From: Stieleria tagensis
GTDB lineage: Bacteria > Planctomycetota > Planctomycetia > Pirellulales > Pirellulaceae
Direction of reading: 5' to 3'
NCBI RefSeq assembly: GCF_024129865.1
Contig: NZ_JAMYFE010000076.1
Location: 32,227-96,226 of the forward strand
DNA length: 64,000 nt
The translations under genes were made by a program, and so were the position numbers. Below are positions 36,795-45,364 of the stretch, piece after piece. The first letter of the stretch is position 1. Every line of letters starts with the position of its first letter. The notes below the pieces were generated by a model. It was not told where the DNA came from and searched no databases. It worked only from the letters and a program-made list of their open reading frames with translations.

Positions 36795-37787
36795 ATGAAC
36801 ACCTTGACCTATCGACTGTTATTGCTTCTCGCCCTGTCTGGGTTTGCGGTAGCGTCCGATGCTGCCGACCCGTTGCCTTCCTGGAACGATGGCGACAACA
36901 AGTCCGCGATCATTAGCTATGTCCAGAAAGTGACGGAAGCGGGATCATCGGATTTCGTCCCCCAAGCCGATCGGCTCGCGGTGTTCGACAACGACGGCAC
37001 GTTATGGACCGAAGCGCCGCTGCCGCTGCAAGTGGATTTCATGTTCCATGAAGTCAAACGCCGCGCGGCGATTGAACCCGACTTCGCCGCTGAGCCGATG
37101 GTCAAAGCGGCCTTGGCCGGTGACACTGCAAAACTACTGGAAAACCATTATGCCGGACTGTTAAAGCTTTTGGAGCTGACGCACACCGGCATCACCACCG
37201 ACGAATTCCAGCGCCGTGTGAAAGCATGGATCCCTAGCTTCCAACAGCCCAAGGGCGGGAAGGGTCTCGCAGGCGCCACCTTCCAACCAATGCTGGAACT
37301 GTTGGAATACCTGCGTGCAAACGGCTTCAAGACGTACATTGTTTCCGGCGGCGGGATCGATTTCATGCGTGTCTTCGCCGAACAACTCTATGGTATTCCG
37401 CCGGAACAGGTCATCGGATCGAGTATGGCGGTCAAATTTGAAATGATGAACGACGCTGTACCAACGCTGATCAAGACCAATGAATCGCTGTTTGTAGACG
37501 ACAAACTCGGCAAACCGGTCGGCATCTATCGGCACATCGGACGTCGACCGATTTTTTGTGGCGGCAACAGCGATGGTGATCAAGCCATGTTGGAGTACAC
37601 CACCATCGACAATCCCTATCCAAGCTTTGGCTTGATCGTGCATCACACCGACGCCCAACGGGAAACCGCGTACGACAAAAAACCACCTGCCAGTGGAACG
37701 TTGATTCACGCGTTAGAAGCCGCCCCCGAACAGGGTTGGCACGTCATCGACATGAAAGCCGACTGGAAAACAGTGTTCAAGAAGTAA
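36795..37787 (+). CDS. Exported HAD-family phosphatase
   Basis: A 330-residue protein with a signal peptide (LLLLLALSGFAVASDAA) and a haloacid dehalogenase core: motif I AVFDNDGTLW, motif II in TYIVSGGGIDF, and motif IV GNSDGDQAM. The insert between motifs I and II fits the phosphoserine-phosphatase-like C1 cap class. Export suggests scavenging of phosphate or an organic phosphomonoester in the periplasm. It is 20 bp downstream of polX and 13 bp upstream of the cold-shock/DUF1294 gene, so these may be co-transcribed by position only. Confidence 0.85.
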   Translation: MNTLTYRLLLLLALSGFAVASDAADPLPSWNDGDNKSAIISYVQKVTEAGSSDFVPQADRLAVFDNDGTLWTEAPLPLQVDFMFHEVKRRAAIEPDFAAEPMVKAALAGDTAKLLENHYAGLLKLLELTHTGITTDEFQRRVKAWIPSFQQPKGGKGLAGATFQPMLELLEYLRANGFKTYIVSGGGIDFMRVFAEQLYGIPPEQVIGSSMAVKFEMMNDAVPTLIKTNESLFVDDKLGKPVGIYRHIGRRPIFCGGNSDGDQAMLEYTTIDNPYPSFGLIVHHTDAQRETAYDKKPPASGTLIHALEAAPEQGWHVIDMKADWKTVFKK

Positions 37788-37800
37788 ACGGAATCGACGG

Positions 37801-38409
37801 ATGCAAGTGCAAGGAACGCTGGTGCGATGGAATGACGAACGAGGATTTGGATTCATTCAACCCGCCGGCGGCGGCGAAGACGTGTTCGTTCACATCAGTT
37901 CGTTCTCTCGCTCTCGGCGACGCCCGATCCAAGGCGATCAGCTGGACTACCAGACCAGACCGGGGCGAGACGGCAGACTACAAGCCGTCCGAGTCAGCTT
38001 TGCCGGGGCCGCTGCTGCAGTCGGACAATCACAATCGGGGCTGCTGAGCTTCAGTGTAGTCGTCGCAGGCAGCTTCTTAATGGTCGTTGTCGGCCTGGTG
38101 CTGATGAAACTGGTTCACCCGGCAGTCTTGGCGGTGTATCTGGTCACCAGTCTGATCGCATTCGTGATGTACGGCGAAGACAAATCGGCGGCACGGAACG
38201 GACGTTGGCGAACGTCCGAGGCGACGTTGCATTTGGTGGAACTACTCGGCGGATGGCCGGGCGCGCTGGTCGGCCAGGAGTTCTTCCGTCACAAGACAAA
38301 GAAGCTGTCGTTCCAAATCGACTTTCTGTTGATCGTGTTGACCAACTGCGCCGCTTTGGCATGGCTGACCGCGCCACTGCGAGACTTGATGTTGTCGTTG
38401 ATCAACTGA
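37801..38409 (+). CDS. Cold-shock domain fused to DUF1294 membrane domain
   Basis: A 202-residue two-domain protein. Residues 1-68 form a cold-shock OB fold with the RNA-binding motifs RGFGFIQ and DVFVHISSF. The remainder has three to four hydrophobic segments of DUF1294 (YGEDKSAARNGRWRTSE, LVELLGGWPGALVGQEFFRHKTKK). The fusion is known in several bacterial groups; it would place a nucleic-acid-binding module on the inner face of the membrane. Function unknown. It starts 13 bp after the HAD gene. Confidence 0.9.
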   Translation: MQVQGTLVRWNDERGFGFIQPAGGGEDVFVHISSFSRSRRRPIQGDQLDYQTRPGRDGRLQAVRVSFAGAAAAVGQSQSGLLSFSVVVAGSFLMVVVGLVLMKLVHPAVLAVYLVTSLIAFVMYGEDKSAARNGRWRTSEATLHLVELLGGWPGALVGQEFFRHKTKKLSFQIDFLLIVLTNCAALAWLTAPLRDLMLSLIN

Positions 38410-38441
38410 TTTGCCTCGCGATGACTGCCCGCGTTCACCCT

Positions 38442-38609
38442 TTAGACCACCGGTCCACGACGACCGAAGATCAGGCTGAGCACGAATAGCACCAGGAACA
38501 CAAAGAACAGGATCTTTGCGATACCAGCGGCTCCCGCAGCGAGGCCACCAAAACCAAGTACACCGGCGATCAATGCGATGACCAAAAACGTTAATGCCCA
38601 ACCTAACAT
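38442..38609 (-). CDS. DUF1328 small membrane protein (YtjA-like)
   Basis: A 55-residue peptide consisting of two hydrophobic helices: [20 protein letters not shown] and [22 protein letters not shown], ending GRRGPVV. Length and pattern match DUF1328, whose members are often induced by stress or stationary phase. The frame extends 17 codons upstream, but ATG 38609 gives the family length exactly. A sigma-54-like promoter lies about 75-90 bp upstream. Confidence 0.9.
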   Translation of the reverse strand: MLGWALTFLVIALIAGVLGFGGLAAGAAGIAKILFFVFLVLFVLSLIFGRRGPVV

Positions 38610-38685
38610 GAGACTCTCCCAAGGCTTGTATTTCGATTTCGATGGGGTAGCGAACTTCACTGACCCGATCGAATCAACCTCATTC

Positions 38686-38701
38686 GCGAATGGCGTGCCA
38701 A
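38686..38701 (-). promoter_or_regulatory. Sigma-54-like promoter of the DUF1328 gene
   Basis: Leftward the sequence reads TTGGCACGCCATTCGC, with GG (38699-38698) and GC (38687-38686) exactly 10 bases apart. The -24 half is perfect; the -12 half is TCGC instead of TTGC. Predicted start near 38675, leader about 65 nt. The -24 half and next four bases are identical to the groEL promoter. Confidence 0.55.
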
Positions 38702-39034
38702 ACTCCGGATGAGCGTGGCCGACCTGACTTGGAAAACTCCGGATGGAACTGAAAACAAGCTGATTTCCCGATCTTTAGCACGCCCGCAGCCAGCAAACTC
38801 GTGTGCCCGAACGGTTGATCCCCGGCGTTCCCAAGTCCGCTTGGACGGCCAATTTGTTGGAAGCAGAACGACCAGATTGGGTTTTCGGCAGCCACAATTC
38901 GAGAGAGAGTCCCCATCACGGCGACGCACTCGAACAATCCGGCCCGCCGCGACACAAGGCAAACGATCGACCGCCCGTGCGGTAACACCCGATCCCACCC
39001 CGACCGTGGTGCCCCGCGCGGCTGATGCCCCTTT
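38702..39034. other. Intergenic region upstream of DUF1328, 333 bp
   Basis: No gene. It holds overlapping small palindromes, CCAAGTCCGCTTGG (38831-38844) and GTCCGCTTGGAC (38836-38847), about 130-145 bp upstream of the -24 element, a possible activator site. The right end is the 3' flank of the lactonase-like gene. Confidence 0.45.
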
Positions 39035-40195
39035 TTAGAACAGCACGCAGATCGATTGCGGTACGAAAACCGATTCCCGCGTGAACTGCAATTCGCCAGT
39101 GTTCGGATCGATTCTGAAAACCGAAATCGAATTGGTTTTCTGTCCGGCTGCCAACAGCCACTTGCCGGTCGGATCCAAGCTGAAATTACGTGGCCAAGCC
39201 CCCCGAATCGGTTCGACTTCCACCAGCGTCAATTCCCCGCTCTCGGAATCGACTGAAAACGCGGTGATGGTGTCGTTGCCACGATTGGCCGCATAAACAA
39301 ATTTGCCGCTCGGATGCACACGGATCTCCGAGGCGCTATTGAAGACCTCTTTGGATTTGACCGATTCGGGCAAGGTTTCGATGGTTTGAATCGCGGTCAT
39401 CGTCCCGGCTTGAGCGTCGTAGTCGAACACCGTCACGGACAATGCCAATTCATTCAGCACATAGATGGTTTTCCCATTGGGATGAAACTTCATGTGACGC
39501 GGCCCGGCACCGGGTGGGCAAATGCCGTGGCCGTGCGGTTCCAAGGTGGCGCTATGAGTGTCCAGTTTGTAGATCACGACTTTGTCCATTCCCAAATCGG
39601 GGACAAAAACGAATCGATTGTCAGGCGAAGTCCCGGTCCAATGCGCATGGGCCGTTTCCTGGCGTCCGTCGACGACGCCTGACCCGGCGGGATGTTTCTG
39701 CAGATCCGTTCGTTCGAGCACGCCGCCTTGTTCGTCCAATGAAAAACACGCGGTCGAACCGGTTCCATACTGCGCCGACAAGACGACTTTGCCGTCTCGG
39801 CTGACCGAGACATGGGCCGCACCGCCATCATCGATCGGCACACTGCTGTCCTTGACCAGTGTGGCCTGGCCCTGCCCACCGTGAATTCGATAGGCGACGA
39901 TCGCCGGATGCCCGTTGTCGCTGGCGGCGGCATACAACAGTTCTCCGTTGGGGTGTTTGGCCAAGAACCCTGGACCGGAAATTTCGGCGGCCAATTTGGA
40001 TTCGCTCAGCTTGCCCGAATCGGTATCGAAGCTGGCGTGATAGATGCCTTTGCTTAGTCCGTTGCGTGGCGTGGACGTGCCGAACCAAACATCGATGGTT
40101 TCTGCACCAACAGTGGCGGGCAGCAAACTGGACATGATCCACCCCAGACAGAAGACAGGAAGCCGGACAGATGCAAGAGAGAATCGGAGAAACAT
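39035..40195 (-). CDS. Exported lactonase-family beta-propeller (6-phosphogluconolactonase-like)
   Basis: A 386-residue protein with a signal peptide (VFCLGWIMSSLLPATVGA) followed by the YbhE/Pgl-type seven-bladed propeller: GFLAKHPNGELLYAA, GGAAHVSVSRDGK, AHAHWTGTSPDNRFVFVPDLGMDKV, GPRHMKFHPNGKTIYVLNEL, ASEIRVHPSGKFVYAANRG, and WPRNFSLDPTGKWLLAAGQ. Cytoplasmic members hydrolyse 6-phosphogluconolactone. Export here argues for another lactone or a non-enzymatic role; many planctomycete paralogues exist. It stands alone, about 190 bp from the divergent DUF11-type gene. Confidence 0.9.
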   Translation of the reverse strand: MFLRFSLASVRLPVFCLGWIMSSLLPATVGAETIDVWFGTSTPRNGLSKGIYHASFDTDSGKLSESKLAAEISGPGFLAKHPNGELLYAAASDNGHPAIVAYRIHGGQGQATLVKDSSVPIDDGGAAHVSVSRDGKVVLSAQYGTGSTACFSLDEQGGVLERTDLQKHPAGSGVVDGRQETAHAHWTGTSPDNRFVFVPDLGMDKVVIYKLDTHSATLEPHGHGICPPGAGPRHMKFHPNGKTIYVLNELALSVTVFDYDAQAGTMTAIQTIETLPESVKSKEVFNSASEIRVHPSGKFVYAANRGNDTITAFSVDSESGELTLVEVEPIRGAWPRNFSLDPTGKWLLAAGQKTNSISVFRIDPNTGELQFTRESVFVPQSICVLF

Positions 40196-40382
40196 ATGCA
40201 GTGACTACGTACGTGGGACAGAAGGCGTGAAACAGGGCGTGCCGTGAAACTGAATCGTCGATCCGGACGACACCGAAAACCGGGCAATCCCGCACAACCG
40301 GAAAATTCTACTCAACTGTATCGTGCCGCGTTCCGATACGGTGAGAGACAGGCTCTCTTTACGCACTTCACGAGATGGACGC

Positions 40383-43322
40383 ATGCTTCGCGGACACTTC
40401 CGACACTTCGCAGCTCACACATTGATCGTCGCCCTGCTGGCCAGCCCGATTTTGGCCGCCAGCCCCGGTGACGTTTCACGCCAAGCCGCCAGCCAGCCGA
40501 CCGGCCAGCCACCCGTCGCGGCACAAGCCGACCAGCAGCATAGCGAAGTGCAAAACGCAGTGAATTTGCGGCCGGTCGGCCAAACCGCGGATGTCGAGAG
40601 TCGATCCCAGGTCATGCAAACCGCTGGAACGAGTAGCGGATTGCTGGGCAGCTTGTTCGGAGGCAAAAAACAAGCGGATCAGCCTGCGACGCCTGCGTCA
40701 CGTACGCCGGCAACGGTGGATTGGCAGGGCATTCCCTATCATCAAGCTCGGTCGCACACGCCGTCTCAAACCAAAACGCCGATCCGTGACCCCGGTCCCG
40801 GTGAAACGCGAATCACCAGCGATTCACGGTTGATGCCGCAGCGAGCGACGCCGCAATTGTCGCGCCCGGCGGCTCTGCAAAACCCACCGTCGGCTGTCCC
40901 CACACCACCAAGCTTGGCCGAAGCATCCAGCCGACGCGCGGTGCCGGCCAAAGTCGTCTCCAGTCGAATCACTCGCAACGATGAACCGGTCCTGTCGCCG
41001 CTCTCGAGCAGTCGACGTTCGGGGCGACGCGACGTCCCCACACTGCACGCTTCCGAAGTCGCTGCGGCCCAACCGGAATCGATCGATAGCGATCATAGCA
41101 ACGACGATTTGGTCCCCAAGGTTTCTCGCCGGCGGATCAAGCCAGAACCAGAAGCCGTTGCAGAAACAACACCGGCGACCACTCAAACCGAGTCGGCTGA
41201 GCCGGAGCCCCAACCGACGCCCGCCGCTGACGTGGCTGTCAAATCGCAACCGAAACCTGCCGCCGCTATCCCAGCCGAATCGACCGACAACACCATCGCC
41301 GAGCCGTCACTGCCGGCCGCGTCACTGCCGGCTGAAGCACTGCCGGCCGAATCGGTTGCTGCAAGCGACCAAGCCGATCATTTCCGCGCCAACTCCCTCG
41401 CGGCCACACCGCAGTCGATGACGTCGCCGGAAGCCGCACCGCTGCCGGCACCCAACGCCGCCACGCCAGCACCGGTTCCGGGGACGCCTCGACTGGGCAC
41501 CACCGGCAGCGTCGCTGGATTCCGCAGTGGGCCGCCGGCCGAAGCATTCCAACCCTCGGCGGGAACGGATAATTCTCAATCGCCCATTGGATCGGGCATT
41601 GTTGAAACACAACCTGAAACGGAATCCGAGACCGCGCCGACTGCACCGGCATCACGGATCGCACAAACCCCTGCGTTTCGCGATCCTTACAGGGCTGCAA
41701 ACAACACCCTGGGAACGCCTCACGCCTCCGCCCCCACCTCGGCTGCGCAGCACCTGCCACCGGCCGCGGTGCATCCACCGGCACCCTCGATCGCTTCGCG
41801 GGCATCCGCGGCATCGCGTGCTGACGCATTTGGCGCCACACCCTTTGGCCCGGAACCGTCGGCACAGCGTGAATTGTCGCGACGCTTGGGTGGCAACGAA
41901 TTGGCCGTCGGTCAAACCGCTGTTGCCTCGGAATTGCCCGGCATCCGTGTTGTCACCCACGGACCGAGCAGCGTGACGATCCGACAAAACCATGAATTTG
42001 AAATCCGCGTCGAAAACCGTGGTTCGATCGACGCCTCGGGCGTCATGATTCGTGCCTTGGTGCCCAACTGGGCGGATGTCCGTGGACAAAGCACTTCGCG
42101 TGGCGAAGTCGAAAGCAAGCCTTTCGAAAGCAATGATCGCTTGGTATGGACATTGGAATCGCTGCCGGCCGGAACGACCGAACGTATGCTGGTTCGGCTT
42201 CAAGCGAATCGCAGCGGAACCCACGGATTGGACGTCGATTGGACGCTCGTGCCGCAAAAGAGCATCGCCCGGATCGAAGTCCGCGAACCAAAATTGGACC
42301 TGCAAATCGAAGGGCCCGAAGAAGTCGTCTATGGCCAATCGCAAACTTACAAAGTGCGTGTATTGAACCCCGGTGATGGCATCGCCCCCAACGTCGTGTT
42401 CACGCTAAGCCCGAATTCGTCGACGCCCCAAACCCAACGCATCGGCGACATTCCCAGCGGCAAAGAAGCCCAGTTCGAAGTCGAACTCACCGCTCAAGAT
42501 TTGGGTGATCTGAAAATCCATGGTCTCGCTTCCGGCGACTTGGATTTGAAAGCCGAGGCAGAAAAATCCATCCGTGTCTCAGCCGCCCAACTCGAAGCCG
42601 TGTTTGCCGGTCCTGAATTGAAGTATCAGAACACCGATGCCATGTTCCATCTGGAAGTCACCAACACCGGCACCGCGACCTGTAAAAACATCGAAGCCAG
42701 TTTGGCCTTGCCGCCAGGCATTCGCTACATCGGCGGCATCGAATCCGCCAAACAACGTGTCTCCAAACTGACCTGGGAAATCGAATCGCTGCCGCCGGGT
42801 GCGACCCGCGACTACGAATTCAAGTGTGCGATGATCTCGCCCGGCAAGCAAACGTTCGCGTTCGACGCCCATGGATCAGCGGCTGGCAAGACAGCGGTCG
42901 CGCTCGACACGCAAGTCGAATCGATCGCCGACTTGGTGATGACCATTCAAGACCCCGCCGCACCCGCGCCGGTGGGTTCGGAAGTGATCTATGAAATCGT
43001 GATCAAAAACCGTGGCAGTCGTCAAGCCAAAGAGGTCCGCGCCATTGCACAATTCAGTAACGGCATCGAACCACGACGCATCGAAGGTCACAGCGGTCAA
43101 GTCCTGACCGGTCAAGTTCTGTTTGATCCGATCACTTCGATTCGCGCCGGTGGCGAAGTCCGGATCCGCGTGATCGCCGAAGCGGAATCGGAAGGCCATC
43201 ATCGCTTCCGCACCGAGATCCGCTCGGGCGAAACCGTGCTGGTTTCCGAAGAAGCGACTCAGTTTTTGAACAAACGCAGCGAACGCGTCAGCCGACGCAG
43301 CAGCAGTTCCAACCTGCGTTAG
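40383..43322 (+). CDS. Large exported protein with DUF11-type repeats
   Basis: A 979-residue protein. The signal peptide (HTLIVALLASPILA) is followed by about 500 low-complexity residues rich in Ala, Pro, Ser and Glu, including short repeats such as LPAASLPAEALPAES. From about residue 515 the protein folds into at least three Ig-like DUF11 repeats, each built like FEIRVENRGSIDASGVMIRALVP and YEIVIKNRGSRQAKEVRAIAQ, and ends in a basic tail (RSERVSRRSSSS). DUF11 repeats usually occur on surface proteins of the outer wall. ATG 40383 is chosen over a GTG 20 codons upstream because it starts the signal peptide. Confidence 0.8.
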   Translation: MLRGHFRHFAAHTLIVALLASPILAASPGDVSRQAASQPTGQPPVAAQADQQHSEVQNAVNLRPVGQTADVESRSQVMQTAGTSSGLLGSLFGGKKQADQPATPASRTPATVDWQGIPYHQARSHTPSQTKTPIRDPGPGETRITSDSRLMPQRATPQLSRPAALQNPPSAVPTPPSLAEASSRRAVPAKVVSSRITRNDEPVLSPLSSSRRSGRRDVPTLHASEVAAAQPESIDSDHSNDDLVPKVSRRRIKPEPEAVAETTPATTQTESAEPEPQPTPAADVAVKSQPKPAAAIPAESTDNTIAEPSLPAASLPAEALPAESVAASDQADHFRANSLAATPQSMTSPEAAPLPAPNAATPAPVPGTPRLGTTGSVAGFRSGPPAEAFQPSAGTDNSQSPIGSGIVETQPETESETAPTAPASRIAQTPAFRDPYRAANNTLGTPHASAPTSAAQHLPPAAVHPPAPSIASRASAASRADAFGATPFGPEPSAQRELSRRLGGNELAVGQTAVASELPGIRVVTHGPSSVTIRQNHEFEIRVENRGSIDASGVMIRALVPNWADVRGQSTSRGEVESKPFESNDRLVWTLESLPAGTTERMLVRLQANRSGTHGLDVDWTLVPQKSIARIEVREPKLDLQIEGPEEVVYGQSQTYKVRVLNPGDGIAPNVVFTLSPNSSTPQTQRIGDIPSGKEAQFEVELTAQDLGDLKIHGLASGDLDLKAEAEKSIRVSAAQLEAVFAGPELKYQNTDAMFHLEVTNTGTATCKNIEASLALPPGIRYIGGIESAKQRVSKLTWEIESLPPGATRDYEFKCAMISPGKQTFAFDAHGSAAGKTAVALDTQVESIADLVMTIQDPAAPAPVGSEVIYEIVIKNRGSRQAKEVRAIAQFSNGIEPRRIEGHSGQVLTGQVLFDPITSIRAGGEVRIRVIAEAESEGHHRFRTEIRSGETVLVSEEATQFLNKRSERVSRRSSSSNLR

Positions 43323-43370
43323 GTCTGAATCGCCACAGTGACCCGGCGCCTCGCGCTTTCGGCCAGCCGT

Positions 43371-45308
43371 TTATCGGCTGGCCCGCTCGGGCGAGGCCAT
43401 TTGTAGATTCACCATCGATTGATAGCGACCGCCGTCGGCCAGCAATTCTTCGTGCGTGCCGACTTCGATCACGCGGCCATCTTCCATGACAACAATCTTG
43501 TCGGCCCCGCGAATCGTGCTCAATCGGTGTGCGATCACAAACGCCGTGCGGTCTTGCAATAATTCTTCGAGTGATTGCTGAATCAATTGTTCGCTTTCGC
43601 TGTCCAGATTGCTGGTCGCTTCGTCCAGGATCAGAATTTTGGGGTCGGCCAAAATCGCTCGGGCAATCGCCAGTCGCTGCCGTTGACCGCCGGACAGTTT
43701 GACGCCGCGTTCACCGATGATGCTGTCGTATCCTTCTGGCAGTTTTTCGATGAATTCATGTGCCGCCGCAGCTTGGGCGGCCGCGATCAACTCCGATTCG
43801 GTACAGTCCCGTCGTGCATAGGCGATGTTGTCGGCAATCGTACCGTCAAACAAGAACACCTCCTGTTCCACCATCCCCAATAGACTGCGATAGCTTTCCA
43901 AATTGATGTCGCGCAGATCACGCCCATCCAACTGGATGCTGCCGGCACCGGGATCGTAAAACCGAGCGATCAAATTGGTCAGCGTTGTTTTCCCGGCACC
44001 ACTGCGACCGACCAAGGCAACCGTCTGGCCGGGCGAAACATCAAGATTGATCCCGTCCAGCACGTTGGTCTCGGTGCCCGGATAGCGGAACGATAGATCA
44101 CGAATCTTGATCTCGCCCCCCGCTGTCGTTTTACTGACGTGAACCGCGTCCGGACGCGTCGGCAATTCGCTTTCGACTTCCATCACGTCCAGAATCCGAT
44201 CCAACCCGGCAAGGTTGTTTTGGAACCCAACGGCGCTACCGGCCAAGGTGGCCAACGGGTCCAACAACATCGTCAGGTACACCAGGAACATCATCATGTC
44301 ACCCAACGTCAGTCCGCCGTGGATGATTTGGTAGCCGCCGTAGAGCAACAATCCGGTGGAAGCCAACGGGATAATGACCTCCCAGATCGTTTCGATGATT
44401 CGCGTCCACCACCAGGTATACAGTTGCTGGCGGACCAAAAATCCGCCTTCGCGAACAAACTTGGACGACTCGTTGCGGGACCGTGAAAACGTTCGCACAA
44501 CGCGAATCCCACCAAACGTCTCGGTGGCTCCTGCGTCGATTCGTTGTCGTTGTTTGCGGATATCGCGATACAGCGGGCGGATCCGATTGATCCAGGTCCG
44601 ATGGGTCGCCCAGACGATCGGCAACAGCAACAACCCGCCGACCATCAGTTTCCAATCGACGAACATCAGGATGACCAAGCTGCCGACAAACTGCACCACC
44701 GCCCGCCAAGGGTTGTACAGCATCGAAAAAATCAACTCGGCGACACCGCCGGCATCCTCGCGGATCAGGCTGGCCACCCCACCGGATTTCAGATCGTAAA
44801 CCTGACCCAGCGGCAATCGAATCGCATGCTCGAACACGCGACGACGCACTGTGATTTGAGTCTGGTTGACGGCTTTGGTCGCCGTCCAGCGGCTGAACAA
44901 ATGCACGATGGTCCCCAACAGGGTGACGACCACCACCGTGACCGCGATCCACACCAACCGCAGCATCTTGTCGCTCGGCACGGCAAACGAATCGAGCCAC
45001 GTCGGCAATGGTTTGGGTGGATCGGTCAGGACACAATCGATGGCTAATTTGGTGCCCACCGGTGGCACCAAACGCAATCCGATCGCAATCGTCAAAAACA
45101 ACAGTGCGACCACAATTTGCCGCTGATGCGGGCCAATCAGCCTCCAAAATTCACGAATCAGTTCCCAAAACCCACGCTCGCGGGTCCCCAACTTTTGCGC
45201 GGGACGGTCTGGGCCGCGGTGGCGCGGCGGAGGTTCGTTGGAGGCGATTCGTTGGCGAACCGTTTCTCGATACGTGGCAAAACGGCGGCGACTCGTAGGT
45301 ATTGGCAT
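43371..45308 (-). CDS. ABC transporter, fused permease/ATPase (MsbA-like)
   Basis: A 645-residue half-transporter. An N-terminal cytosolic stretch with PPPRHRGPDRPAQ is followed by six membrane helices (about 65-340), a Walker A GRSGAGKTT, Q-loop GMVEQEVFLF, signature LSGGQRQRLAIARA, Walker B ILILDEATS, and H-loop IAHRLST. It should act as a homodimer exporting lipid A, lipid or drug. ATG 45329 is an alternative start seven codons earlier. It lies 56 bp after the polytopic membrane protein gene, likely the same operon. Confidence 0.93.
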   Translation of the reverse strand: MPIPTSRRRFATYRETVRQRIASNEPPPRHRGPDRPAQKLGTRERGFWELIREFWRLIGPHQRQIVVALLFLTIAIGLRLVPPVGTKLAIDCVLTDPPKPLPTWLDSFAVPSDKMLRLVWIAVTVVVVTLLGTIVHLFSRWTATKAVNQTQITVRRRVFEHAIRLPLGQVYDLKSGGVASLIREDAGGVAELIFSMLYNPWRAVVQFVGSLVILMFVDWKLMVGGLLLLPIVWATHRTWINRIRPLYRDIRKQRQRIDAGATETFGGIRVVRTFSRSRNESSKFVREGGFLVRQQLYTWWWTRIIETIWEVIIPLASTGLLLYGGYQIIHGGLTLGDMMMFLVYLTMLLDPLATLAGSAVGFQNNLAGLDRILDVMEVESELPTRPDAVHVSKTTAGGEIKIRDLSFRYPGTETNVLDGINLDVSPGQTVALVGRSGAGKTTLTNLIARFYDPGAGSIQLDGRDLRDINLESYRSLLGMVEQEVFLFDGTIADNIAYARRDCTESELIAAAQAAAAHEFIEKLPEGYDSIIGERGVKLSGGQRQRLAIARAILADPKILILDEATSNLDSESEQLIQQSLEELLQDRTAFVIAHRLSTIRGADKIVVMEDGRVIEVGTHEELLADGGRYQSMVNLQMASPERASR

Positions 45309-45364
45309 GCTGTATTGGTAGCGCCCCATAGACTCACTGGCAAGGGCGCCACGCTGCACCTGGC

